Shown here: positions 1 through 26,242 of the stretch, one piece after another | Position numbering within the stretch: the first letter of the stretch is position 1 | How the letters are laid out: each line of letters begins with the position of its first letter | NCBI GenBank assembly: GCA_017654935.2 | Contig: CM065693.1 | Location: 55,058,907-55,122,906 of the forward strand | DNA length: 64,000 bases | Source: Phymorhynchus buccinoides | Lineage: Eukaryota; Mollusca; Gastropoda; Neogastropoda; Raphitomidae | Reading direction: 5' to 3' | Notes under the pieces: model-generated | The model's input: the letters and a program-made list of their open reading frames with translations, nothing else | Told to the model about the DNA's origin: nothing | Database searches by the model: none | Program-made: the position numbers and the translations under genes

Positions 1-14723
<14,723 letters not shown>

Positions 14724-14821
14724 AACACATTGACTCCTCCTTCTTTGTTGTCTATTTCTCTGGCTTTTGTCATCTACAGTTCTTTATTATGACAAGCAGA
14801 GTGTGTGTGTGTGTGTTGAGG

Positions 14822-14870
<49 letters not shown>

Positions 14871-15306
14871 TCTGAAAAAAACGCACTCTGGTTCTGTATG
14901 CAAGACTTGAACAAGTGTGTGTGTGTGCGCAATTGACTTAATTCTATTTTTCTATGGATATGTCCTCTCTCTTTGCCTTCCACTGTTGTTGTTTTGTTTG
15001 TGTTTATTTCACCTTGTAGAATATTAGTGTTTTGTCTGTTTGTTTGGGTTTTTTCTCTTTTTTATGGCGATTGATATTCAGTCAGAATTGTATATGAACA
15101 AAACTGTATATTTAAAAATGTATCCATTATTGTCATTTTTTTCTTGCTCTTTTATTTAGTTCATTTCCTAAATTTAAATGTCTGTGTGTGTGTGTTTTTA
15201 ATTTAAGTTTGTGTCTGTGATATTCTTGATTTTCTTGCTTCTGCTGTCGATTGATGTCATTGTCACGGAACGTCACAAGATCCAGCGGAACTGGTTTGTA
15301 CGTTTT
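14724..15306 (+). other. Probable NEDD4 3' UTR region
   Basis: Non-coding sequence downstream of the stop, with (gt)n/(ga)n at 14801-14867. I see no clear canonical AATAAA close to the stop, so the transcript end is not placed. Confidence 0.5.
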
Positions 15307-15727
15307 TGTGACCCAGCACCACGAAATGGACATTAAGTGTCAAAATGACCAGTCTGAGACAATGGTCCAGTTAAAAGCTTCAGACAATTCTCTTTCAAAT
15401 GATATAAGAACCATCTTTGTCACTTTTTTCCTTTTAGAGTTATGAGCATTCAAAGTTGGTAGGGTGACCATCGGCCATTTTGAGAAGTCACATTCTAAAG
15501 TTTAGCCTAGGTGAAGAAACCACCAATCTACTCATTTCAAAGCACTTTTTGTGTATTTAGAGACTATAATAGATATTATCCTTTATAAATGTGAAAGATG
15601 AGATGTCAGAGAGCACGGAAATACCCATAACTCAAAATTGATGAAAAAATTAGATTTTTCACTTTGCAAGCCTGTTATGAGAAACTAGCCCAGCGACTTA
15701 ATGTCCCTTTTGTGGTGCTGGGTCACA
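15307..15727. mobile_element. Short TIR element (tgtgacccagcaccacgaaa)
   Basis: The left TGTGACCCAGCACCAC...GGACATTAAGT and its right-hand inverse acttaatgtccctttt...gtggtgctgggtcaca bound 421 bp without coding capacity. Superfamily not assigned. Confidence 0.75.
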
Positions 15728-16289
15728 TATAGTTGTGAGACAGGGTTCATTGGGGCAATCATTTGGAGACGGTGGATTGAATGAAATGTAATGGTTGAAA
15801 TACAAAGTGTTATTTTTCACTTTTCCCCATGGCAACAGTCATGCGCTAGTAATGATATTGCTTGCGTATAAGAGTGAAAAATAATGTGTATTTCGACCGC
15901 AGGTTCCTTTTTGACGAACAAGGTTTGTGAAAAGGAGCTGTAACGTACATGCACTGATGATATTTTGTGGGTGACTGGAGTCAATGATGAATGTGAAAGA
16001 CCCACCAGATCACGTGTCAAAATCACGGGTTTCACATGTTTTCCCTCTTATAGCTGGTAAGAAATCTTGTTTTGACCAGGTTTGACTCCCATACAAATGC
16101 CCCCAAATTGAAAACGAAACATTTAAAGAGCAGCCTCAATTTCAAGTTGGGGGCATTTGTATGTGGGTCACAGCTACCTAGAAAAAAACAAGAGACTTAA
16201 TCGTGGTGTGTCTGTGTCTTTAAACGTGTCTGAAGTCAAAATGTAAATACCATTTGAGTTGAATAAGGAAAGAGAAAGACCAAAAAAAA

Positions 16290-16475
16290 AATGACTGTAT
16301 TTTATGGACTATAAGGCGATACGTTATTTTTCCTATACTGAGACCCCTGCGCCTTATAATGTGACTGATAATACAGTAAGAAACTATAATAACAAAATCT
16401 GAATTGTGTGTAATATTTGGGGGGTGCGCCTTACAATCAAATCAGGTGCGCCTTGTAGCCCGTAAAATACGGTAG
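16290..16475. mobile_element. MITE with ccgtatttt...actataaggcg ends
   Basis: The left end is tgtattttatggactataag and the right end is cccgtaaaatacggta. Internal ctgagacccctgcgccttat and caaaatctgaatt recur in other copies (17305, 23168, 30972, 52100, 55650; relatives at 29405, 36020 and 58370). Confidence 0.75.
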
Positions 16476-16504
16476 ATGCAAAAATAGTCTTCTTTTTCTT
16501 TTCT

Positions 16505-16738
16505 TTTTTTTTTGCTGTCCCATCTTTTGGGCCGTACAGTGGCGTTGCTCCCATGCCGCTCATTCCGAGTCCCAACTCGCAGCCACACCTCCGCACGCTC
16601 AGGTCGCAGAATCCGAGACCAGCAGTCCAAGGGGAGCTAATCTATGTTAGGCCGTCAGGAGGCAACCAACCGAGGAGACACTGCACTGCTGCTGAGTCAC
16701 TTCGGTGGAGTTCAGTAGAGCCTGTTCAGAAATAGTCA
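16505..16738 (+). repeat. Dispersed repeat C
   Basis: It runs from gctgtcccatcttttgggcc through cagcagtccaaggggagcta to gttcagtagagcctgttcag. Inverted relatives are at 60155-60478 and 62620-63000. No coding capacity recognised. Confidence 0.75.
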
Positions 16739-16869
16739 GGCAAAAATAGTCTTGGAAATCTTGCCAAGGAATGAGGCAAGAAAAAGGGAAAGAAGCTGAA
16801 TGGAGAACGTCAGATTTTGTTCTAGCAAAAAACTGTAGTGCATACATATTCTGCCCTCCCCCTCCCCTC

Positions 16870-16917
16870 CCTTCCTCTCATTGTCCCCCCCTCCCCCCCC
16901 CCCCCCCCCCCCCCCCC
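16870..16917. repeat. Poly-C tract
   Basis: A near-pure c run with a few t interruptions; similar runs lie at 19225, 51307 and 55681. Confidence 0.95.
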
Positions 16918-17304
16918 ATGACAGGTTTTTTTCCGGTAGTTGGGTCCAACATGAGGTTACAGTTTGCTCAGCTAGTGTGTGTGCGGCAGTGTGCACATCC
17001 TTATTCCGTCATTTGTGGATGTTTCTGAAAAATTTGCCATGCTACTGAAAATTGATGACTGGGCTACTGATTGAAAAAATTCCAAGTAGGCAGGTCTGAC
17101 TGTATGTTACAAATTGGTACCCTATACCACAAGCAGGTTTATTTGCGATCTCCCAAAACCTGCGTCCAGCTCACCTTAAAATCTTTGACAACTCCTCATT
17201 TCTGCAGACTTCATACTATTTGGGTTATCGGTCACATTTTTATTAGGCATGCCTCGACAGTTTAGTAGTTGTATCAACAAATAATATTTCAGTGGTTTAG
17301 AATT

Positions 17305-17475
17305 ACCGTATTTTTCGGATTATATGGTAAGAAGGCCTCCCCCCAAATTTTAACAAAATCCAGATTTTGTTCTTATAATGTTGTTACTTTATTATTAGTC
17401 ATATTAGTATAATGTGTATGGGTTTTAGTCTAGGGGAAAAGTATCGCCTTATATAGTCTGAAAAATAAGGTACAG
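17305..17475. mobile_element. MITE, ataaggcg family
   Basis: It starts taccgtatttttcggattat and ends atcgccttatatagtctgaa with aaataaggta. Internal order is inverted relative to the 16290 copy. Confidence 0.65.
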
Positions 17476-17603
17476 CTACAAGGCACAATTCATGTGTGAG
17501 TGTGTGTGCTATACCTCAACGCTTTCAAAACCATTATGATGACTCTGTTGTTTTGTGTTTGACACCCCAACATTTTTGTTGTTGGTGCGTTACATACTCT
17601 GTC

Positions 17604-18835
17604 AGGTATATGAATGGCATTTCACCGTTATATTGAGGTTATAATTGCGATTTCCCCTCCACCCAACTTGTGCGTTGCCATGTCAAGTGTATGAATGGCG
17701 TTTCACCGTCATATTGAGCGGGTTATCATTGTGCTTTACTCTGTCAAGTGGCGTTTTACCATTATCAGGGATGGGAATTGTCCGCCAAACAGCAAATTTC
17801 CGCCAAAATGACATTGCTTTTCCGTCGAAAAAATTTTCTTGCTGCTAAAAAATTAACTTTTGCCATTTTCTTGCTGTTTTAGGGCTTCAATTACCAAAAA
17901 AAGCTTCAGCGTTACCCCCTGGAGCCCTACTAGTAGGGGCCTTCCGCGGCCCCCAGACCCCCGCTTTTCAGCTTGTTTGCCCTGTCAAGTTATGAATTTT
18001 CCATATTCCCCACTCCACCCAACTTGTGCCTGTCATTATATTGAGGTTATAATTGCGATTTCCCCTCCACCCAACTTGTGCGTTGCCCTGTCAAGTGTAT
18101 GAATGGCGTTTCACTGTTATATTGAGCGGGTTATCATTATGCGATTTCCACTCCACCCAACTTGTGCGTTGCCCTGTCAAGTGTATGAATGGCATTTCAC
18201 CGTCATATTGAGCGGGTTATGTGTTTCCCCCTCCACCCAACTTGTGCGTTGCCCTGTCAAGTGTATGAATGGCGTTTCACCGTCATATTGAGCGGGTTAT
18301 CATTATGCGATTTCCACTCCACCCAACTTGTGCGTTGCCCTGTCAAGTGTATGAATGGCGTTTCACCGTCATATTGAGCGGGTTATCATTATGCGATTTC
18401 CACTCCACCCAACTTGTGCGTTGCCCTGTCAAGTGTATGAATGGCGTTTCACTGTTATATTGAGCGGGTTATCATTATGCGATTTCCACTCCACCCAACT
18501 TGTGCGTTGCCCTGTCAAGTGTATGAATGGCATTTCACCGTCATATTGAGCGGGTTATGTGTTTCCCCCTCCAGCCAACTTGTGCGTTGCCCTGTCAAGT
18601 GTATGAATGGCGTTTCACCGTCATATTGAGCGGGTTATCATTATGCGATTTCCACTCCACCCAACTTGTTCGTTGCCCTGTCAAGTGTATGAATGGCATT
18701 TCACCGTTATATTGAGCGGGTTATCATTATGCGATTTCCACTCCACCCAACTTGTTCGTTGCCCTGTCAAGTATATGAATGGCGTTTCACCGTTATATTG
18801 AGCGGGTTATCATTATGCGATTTCCGCTCCACCCT
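17604..18835. repeat. 86-bp satellite array
   Basis: Units of 86 bp (some 80) contain ccacccaacttgtgcgttgc, cctgtcaagtgtatgaatgg and cgtttcaccgtcatattgag. The core runs 18000-18835 with about ten units. Two degenerate units at 17604-17760 are separated from it by about 230 bp of unrelated sequence (17762-17990). Every unit is free of stops in one frame, giving overlapping pseudo-ORFs of 62-64 codons. Confidence 0.95.
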
Positions 18836-19221
18836 TTTTTTCACCCTTGACCCACTATCTTTTCAAAGCCACAGACCTGTTTTCGTCACAACGGATTTGT
18901 CTGTAATTATTACATTTTGAGACCTGATTACACTATTACGGTCAGCAACAACAACAAAAATTATGCATTTTTGCTGAACGAGTGTGAAAAGAAAAGAAGA
19001 AGAAATTGAAAGAAGGCATTGTGTTAGAACCGTACTGAGCACTGTCGTCCGCTATCAAAGCTAGTGATGTCCCTTGAATCGTTACTTCCGCTCGGTTCGC
19101 TTCCTGTTTACAGACCTACAGCACCATTTCTGTCGGTGCGATCGCAATTATGACGAAAAAAGAACACACCTAAGTTGGGTTTGGACGGAAAGTTGCAGCA
19201 TGTGTATTTACTATCTCCCCT

Positions 19222-19224
19222 TCC

Positions 19225-19255
<31 letters not shown>

Positions 19256-19262
19256 AAAAAAG
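19222..19262. repeat. Poly-C then poly-A tract
   Basis: A c run of about 22 is followed by an a run of about 17. Confidence 0.95.
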
Positions 19263-19737
19263 TTTCGACAGTAATGAAAAATCCTGGTGGAAGGATTTCT
19301 CGGCCGGCAAAACTGATTTCATAGCTTGGGATTAGATCATTAGTGACAGTGAAGATTTTGGGTAAACAGGTCTGAAGCCAGAAGGTCCTATCGCGGAGAG
19401 GAATAAAGAGAAAGGATAGTACCTTCTGGCTCTCACCCTACCTTTGGCTCTCACCATGATGGCAGTTGTACTCTTCTTGCCGCAGCTATTTCTAGTTCGC
19501 TATTCTATCGTCGATCGCACCTTGGCTCGTTTTTTACTTTTAGTCGGAAGAAATCGTGGCGTACGATTCATCTCCCTTTTCTAATCGGAGCAGATTTCAT
19601 GTGTAATTTTGTGTTTTCTTGCACCATTTTTTGTATGTTTTGTATTGAAGCTGTGTTCAGAGTATTTTGCTTTGATTTCGTGCTGCTTGCTTCATTTTTT
19701 ATTTATTTTAATGCACATGTACGAAGATAACAAAATC

Positions 19738-20131
19738 GGTAAAGGTAAAGATGTGCCACCCCCCATCCATTTCTCGGTTAATTGTATTTTTCCGTTTTTG
19801 CCTTTCTTACCATACATAAAGCTGTATTTTAGGAACATTTTTAGCTAATAACCTTTTTGGAATACTAACCCTACCCCTACCCCTAAACCTAACCCTACCC
19901 CCCACTATGTACTGCAGTACACCGCGATTTGTCACAGTTGTGGTTCGTTGCGTTTTTCCGTCTTATACGGTGGGGGGTAGGTTTAGGGGTAGGGTTAGGG
20001 TTAGTATTCCAAAAAGGTTATTAGCTAAAAATGTTCCTAAAATACAGCTTTATGTATGGTAAGAAAGGCAATAACGGAAAAATACAATTAACCGAGATAG
20101 GTAGGGGGGGTGGCACATCTTGACCTTTACC
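19738..20131. repeat. Large palindrome with telomere-like core
   Basis: The left arm 19738-19904 and right arm 19971-20131 are near-perfect inverts (ggtaaaggtaaagatgtgcc against ggcacatcttgacctttacc), separated by a 66-bp loop. The inner part of each arm is (accct/aaccct)-like on the left and (taggggtagggttaggg) on the right. It resembles a hairpin MITE. No TSD is clear. Confidence 0.9.
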
Positions 20132-21640
20132 AAAAAATCTATGTTGATGGATTTCGTTTCTCTCTCCAAAACTTTTGTCACGTTGCTTCTCTTTTTCGCA
20201 CGTTGTGGCATCAATATTTGACTTTTTTTTTGGAAATTCCAATTTTTGTTTGGTGTATGTTTGTTATACAATATAATTATGCAATGGAAGGTTGACCTAG
20301 ATTTGCGCTACCTCCAGGATCGGCACACTTATAACAGAATTTGTTCCTAAGCGCAAAAGCCGTGAGAATGTAAATTTTCTATTCTCATTTTTGGTTAGAT
20401 GCTTTGGGAGTATGAATAAAACGTAGTTCCTTTATGTTTTATGGTAGGTCAAGATTTGCTCAACATGCATTCATATCAGCATACACTAAGGGCAATAACT
20501 CATACATTCAATCTCTACAAAGTTGTTTCTCCGTCATGTTTTTTGTAATGTTGCCACTTTTTCCCCCCATTCACTTTATGCAATGACAAACATGCAAAGT
20601 AGCTAGAGTATTGTGGAACGATTTGGTATTGTTTGATATCATATAATAAAGTAGCAAGAGTATTGTGGAACGATTTGGTATTTTCTGTCGATGTTGATTA
20701 CATTGGAAAATCAATCCCACCTTTTTCCTCTTTGTGAACCTTTTAAATAAAAAGGCTTTTTTCCCCTTTAATTTAAATTACTTCACTTTAATTTACAACC
20801 ATAGCAATCAGAAAGGCATCTGTGATTTGAATCAAAAGAGCACAAGAAATTGCAAATTTATTATTTTGTGAAAGAAGAAAAGGTTTTATAGTTGTGTTGC
20901 GTTGCTCAATGGCCAGTGTACTAAAAAATAGTTTAAAAATCATGTTATTTTTTGTGGTCACAAAAATCTTAAAATCACTCTTTCCAAAATCCTCAGTAAA
21001 ATTAAAATGATAATCGCCACTACAGTCTTGCATGGATCAGTATAACTACTATAACTTTAATTTTGATGGAAGAGCGTGGGGGATATATCGTCGCTGTCCA
21101 ACGCTAACCGTGTGTCTGCAAAATTTGACAAAAAAAATAGATTTGTCACTGAAACCCCTTCTAATGACCTCACACAGGTCTTCTATAAATATCTTGTGTC
21201 TGCGACCAATGGAAATGTTCAAATTTGTCACGTGATCTACTGGAAATCCTAGTCTTGACACGCTAACCGTGTAGCTGCCGGTACAGAGATTGCAGTTGTC
21301 GATCTCCCATTCTTTGCAACTCCGGAGCGAAGCTTGTAACTGAATTATCACGAAAACATTAGGTGTTACTGTTAGGCAACTTTTATTGTGTCACATGTTT
21401 ACTTATCGGTAAAGAGTCAAGCGTATATCAAATGGGGAATGACATTGTAGCAGATGACAACATGGTTTTTGATGCTCCTGTAAAATCAGTGATTGTGTAG
21501 GTGCACGGCTAGCGTCGGACAGCAACGATATGATTTAGCAGAAGCTAAAAAACCAAAAAACCAGATCAATTTCTATTGTTTATTTGCATATGTACGATTA
21601 CTGTTGTCACTTGTGCATTAACACCATGTATTTTTCAACG
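20132..21640. other. Intergenic stretch, no gene recognised
   Basis: AT-rich sequence. The only structure noticed is a local duplication of agtattgtggaacgatttgg (about 20606 and 20657). An open frame at 20788-21351 on minus has no recognisable motif. Confidence 0.5.
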
Positions 21641-21915
21641 TTCTTGGTTGTCTGTTGTATTTCAACCGACAAGAGGGGGGGGGGGGGTGTAACTATTTTT
21701 TAAAGTGCACATGTTTTGCCTTAACGGGAAAAAATCACTGACATGAGCTCTGAAAGTAGACAAACACATGGCAGGGTGCTTGGCAGTGAATGTCTTTGCA
21801 TTTGGTGGGAGTGATGTACTGTGCAAATAATAATAATAATAATAATAATAGTGATAGTGAATCATTTATATAGCGCATTCCTCCACCAATGTGGAGCTCT
21901 ATGCGCTTAACAACA
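21640..21915. repeat. Dispersed repeat D plus LINE/SINE-like tail
   Basis: gttcttggttgtctgttgta to ggcagtgaatgtctttgcat matches 27812-27975 and, inverted, 48720-48925. It is followed by (taa)n and gcgcattcctccaccaatgt plus ggagctctatgcgctt, a tail also seen inverted at 30640-30685. Confidence 0.65.
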
Positions 21916-22019
21916 ACAAAAATTAAAAGCAACAAATTCAACAACAAAACGAAATAATCGCTCACGCACATGCAAATAGGCATACACATACACACCCCAC
22001 CCACACATACACACTCACG

Positions 22020-23160
22020 TTACCATCACCACCACTCACCCCACCCAAAAAACACAATACAAAATACAATCAGTTGAACAAAGCATCAACACACACACAC
22101 ACTCTCTCTCTCTCTCTCGCAACAAAGCTGACGTACACATTGCAGTCAACACACAGTGAAACTAATATGGGGGGAGGGGAGTGTGTGTGTGAGAATAGAG
22201 TCCAGAAGTAATGTGGCCTAAAGGTGGTGATGTAGCTTGAACAGGTGAATACATTCACCCATGGTACTAAAAGTAAAAACTATACCCCTTGACTGCTAAA
22301 GAACCCAACAATGTATAAATCATGCAGGCATCAGAATAGTCTGACGTCCAATCCTCTGAAAACTGCGATAAAAGAGCCATCAAGGCCTCAGACTGAAGAG
22401 GGACAACACTGAAACGAGTTCCCAACACCACCAAAAAGGCTTCATATAGTGAGAAGTCACTTGAAAATGCTATTTTAATTTAACAGAAAAGATAACACTC
22501 AATAAAAAGTCAAAACCTCTGACAAGACGAAGCCAATCCTATCAGAAATTCTGAATCCTCTGACAATTCTGACGCCTGAAATCATGACATGAAGACAACT
22601 GATAGAGCCAATCTGGCAAAATGGTCTGGGGACATAACTCTCTTGACTGTGCAAAAACCAGCATTCCTCTTCATCTGATGACATCATGAGTGATGTCATC
22701 AAGTCATTGCGTGATACGTTATTATGGCAGTCATGGGGTTAAAAGTCACACACCAAAATATTTCAAAAAGCAATATGCCAATAAACAAAATATTTCAAAA
22801 AGCAATATGGCAATAAACAAAATATTTCAAAAAGCTCAAGGACTGAACATGATTGCCAAACCTGTCTTAAGCTGGATAGGGATTTCACAGTCTCTTTTTA
22901 AAACGTTTTAGATGAAAAATGTACTATAAAGAATTATATACAAATAGTTTGGTGTTCACGTATCAATTCCAATTCCATGTGACGCTGGTTGTCAATTATT
23001 TTAACCATATATTATTATAGAAGCTGTTATTGTTTTGGACGTTGTTTTTGTTTGTCTGGCACAATTAACATGCGGCCAGTTTATCTTGTTTCAACTTGGC
23101 AGTTCCGTTCCAGAGAGAGAAAACAAACATTGTTAATCGGGCCAGTTCATTTATGTCAAG
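22020..23160. other. Intergenic stretch, nothing coding
   Basis: It contains a (ca)n(ct)n tract at 22089-22118 and a short tandem at about 22755-22840, where caatatg(c/g)c/aataaacaaa and atatttcaaaaag alternate three times. No gene seen. Confidence 0.5.
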
Positions 23161-23167
23161 TTTTGTG

Positions 23168-23845
23168 TATTGTACTGTGTTTTACGGACTATAAGGCGCA
23201 CCCGATTGTAGAGCACCCCCCAAATGTTTTCATTTATTTTGTTACTAATACTATAGTTTCTTACTATTTTATTAGTCATACAGTGGAACCTCCCTTATAA
23301 GACCTTCAAAAATCATCCAAAATTATGTCTTATAAGGGAGGGGTCTTATAAGGAACTAATTTTAATACAAAGGGCAATGTCTCAGAGGTCTTATGTGGGA
23401 GGGAGTATTATAATGGGAGGTCTTATAAGATAGGCATGGGTGCAACTCCCCCAAATGAAAAAACCCTAAAAGGCAGGGTATAGGGGCAGAGCCCCGTCAG
23501 ATGATTGAGGGTGGGGGGGGAGGTGCAACTTAAGAGAGAGAGATAACGATAGACAGACAGTTAAAATGATAGACAGACAGTCAGAGTCTGATAAGCCTTG
23601 TAAAATCATTACATTGCCTTTGTAAACTTCCAAGATAGAACAACCAAGTTCAAATCGCTTGTGGTCACACTTTCTTTTTTTTCTTCTGATGAATTAAAGA
23701 AAACAAGTTCAGTTTCTGGTAAAATTAAAAATATTGAAATCAGTGTAAAACTGAAAGAGGACAGGTTCCACTGTATTATAGGGCGGTGGGGTCTCAGTCT
23801 AGGAAAACAAGTATCGCCTTATAGTCCGTACAATACAGTAATTGT
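23168..23845. mobile_element. Three-level nest of short elements
   Basis: The outer layer is an ataaggcg-family MITE split into 23168-23281 (ttttacggactataaggcgc) and about 23772-23845 (atcgccttatagtccgtaca). At its TA lies a pogo-like MITE beginning cagtggaacctcccttataa at 23282 and closing aggttccactg at about 23771. Inside that, from about 23432 to 23760, is a third block opening gggtgcaactcccccaaatg, related to 28388-28660. Confidence 0.8.
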
Positions 23846-23849
23846 ATTG

Positions 23850-25275
23850 TACATAGTGAATGTCGGTGAAACACTTTGGTGCAGACTTACTACTGTAATG
23901 TATTGGTGTGGATTTCTTCGTTTTCTTTCAAGCGGAGTGGATTGAATTGATTGACACCGTTTTCTGCGGTGATGTTGGACGTTTTGATTCCATGTGGGTT
24001 TGTAGGTCTGTTGCGTTATTTTCTCTCTGATGGTTCGTTTGTTTGTTCGTTAATTCATTCATACCATGTCTACGTAACCTGTCCTTTTTTTATGTACAGC
24101 AAAAACAATGGAACAAATAACAAACCGATGGGTTGTGTTGGTTTTCTTTGGAGAGTTTCGTGAAAGAGAGATGGGGAGTGTGTGTATGTGCCTGTGACTG
24201 CGTGCATGTTAGTATGCATATGTATTGTGCATGTGTTGTGTGTGTGTGTGCATGTGTTGTGTGTGTATGCATGTGTTGTATGCACACGTTCTTAGTACCA
24301 GCCAACATGTGCAAACTTTCTTTTTTTAAATGGAGAGAGATTATCCTATGTCACACAACGGACTTTAAAATTGTTTAAAATCATTCTGTCTAAAAATTTT
24401 TTTATTGTCTCCATTAAGAATATTTGTCTTGTTAACCTGCAGCGAAGCCAACGCTGGTTAATGTTTTCAAGGCCGTTTGTATCTATGTTACCACAACAGC
24501 ATTTGAACACCCTTAAAACGTGCATGCCGGCAGGTAGTTTGGATATATCGGCCAAGTTCGAAGATGAAGATCACTGGTCAAGGTCACGGGAGCCAAAAAC
24601 GCTGCCGGGTGATCTAGCGTTTTCATGCTCTAGTTTGTAATTTTCAGGCTTCAACCAGTGACCATTTTAGCCAATTTTTCAGGAATGTTTTCAGTGGTGT
24701 TAATGTATCACCCAGTGAACAGTCAAATAACAGGTTTTCAAATGATTGAGATTCAAATACAGGAATGTTTTATAATTAACCACGTTAAATAACAAAGTGT
24801 AGTATAGATAGGCACACACACACACACACACATCACTCATAACACACAATTTGTGTTCCAGATATTTTTTATTTTTTTCGTGACTGCAACCTTTCACAAC
24901 AAAAATGATAGTACGGTATAAACAATTTCTCCGCATTCTTCTTCCTATTGCCTTTCTTTTGACGTTCATCAGAAAAGCTCCACAACACGATTCATATTAA
25001 CACTGCCTTACACTTACAGTTACACATTGATTCAACAATAGTTTGTACAAGGAAGACCAACCAACAGACAAAAATGTAAAAGTTAAATGCCCCCCAAAAC
25101 TTAAAAGGCGCCAAAATTCTTCCTGGCTAAATATCAAAAGGTACTAACAGACTTCTCCATTTCTTTTCTGAAAGTACTTTTTGGTATTTTAAAAGGAAGA
25201 ACGACAGTGGCTTTTTGCCTTTAACCTTCAACATTCTCCCACACCTGTCGTTGCTTACTACTTCTTCTGCATTCC
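23850..25275. other. Intergenic stretch, no gene recognised
   Basis: A (tg)n-rich part lies at 24175-24290 and a (ca)8-type run at 24812-24832. No convincing coding signal in either strand. Confidence 0.5.
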
Positions 25276-25279
25276 GAGG

Positions 25280-25690
25280 CCATAATGTGTAAGGTACTGT
25301 ACGTATGCATCTGTTTTTCAGTTTTCACTGGTCTCCCTGCGGCATTCACTGATTCATCCGACACATTCCGATTTTGGAGGAGTTCAAAGGAGAAACTTGA
25401 TCGGAAGATTTTTTTTTAAAGGCAGGAGAATGGGCCAATAAGTCAGAAAGACAGTACAGGACAGAAAGCAAAGGAAAAAGACGGAGTCAAAGAGAGTGAC
25501 AGATTTGAGGAAGTTACAAGCACAGAACTTCCAGAAGGTGAGGGAACTACAAAAGACCCCCGCTATCCCCCATGGGGAGAGACTCGTGGAGGGAGCGGGG
25601 TCGTCTAGCTCCCCGTATGGAGGCACGAGGCATCCACCCACTGCCCCAGTACAACAGTTTGGGACGAGACAATAATGAAGTCCACACACT
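25280..25690 (-). repeat. Dispersed repeat A copy (minus)
   Basis: The right side holds ccccatggggagagactcgt and aggcacgaggcatccaccca, the complement of the 9893 copy's start. The left side holds the ccataatgtgtaaggtactg and gttttcactggtctccctgc end. Confidence 0.7.
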
Positions 25691-25732
25691 ATATTCAATC
25701 ATTGTGATTTGTAAACACTCTTAAGGGCCAGC

Positions 25733-26242
25733 CACACGTCCATTAAAATCCTACGACTACGATACGATTCGATCACGTGGTCTCCAAGCACAGCCCTGAA
25801 AGTGGCGAGTAAAAAAAATAAATTGGCGAGTTTATAATTCACTTCACCCGCCACATGCGAGTGGGCAAAAAACGATGTTCTTTCTCGCGCGACATTCCTT
25901 TCCCAATCCATGTTTTCCCACACCGGAAATACGATACGCAAATTTGTGTGCTCGCCAGCCAGTGCATGTTCGAAAAAGGTATGAAAAAGGAGAGTGAACA
26001 AGCCTGGTTCAAGCATAGACCTGTGGTAACTTATCTGCCTTATTTTCCATACTGTGGTTTATTTACAAAAAATGTGTACAGTTAGTTTGGCTGGTAAAAA
26101 AATGTTACTAGCCAAAGGCTGGTGGACAACATTTTCCACTTTCAGGGCTGAAGAACAAATACGATTCGCGCTTCGACGAGATCACGTGATCGAATCGTAT
26201 CGTACAGTTATACGATTTTAGTGGACGTGTGGCCGGCCCTTT
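25733..26242. mobile_element. Short TIR element (aagggcc...ccacacgtcca)
   Basis: The left aagggccagccacacgtcca and right tggacgtgtggccggccctt are inverts. Subterminal gatacgattcgatcacgtg repeats inversely as cacgtgatcgaatcgtatcg. It is about 510 bp and has no transposase. A smaller relative is at 58395. Confidence 0.78.

Noticed and set aside
19860..20000. Interstitial telomere repeat
   Set aside because: The ccctaaccctacccc runs are short, irregular and confined to the arms of a palindrome, so they are better described as part of that element.
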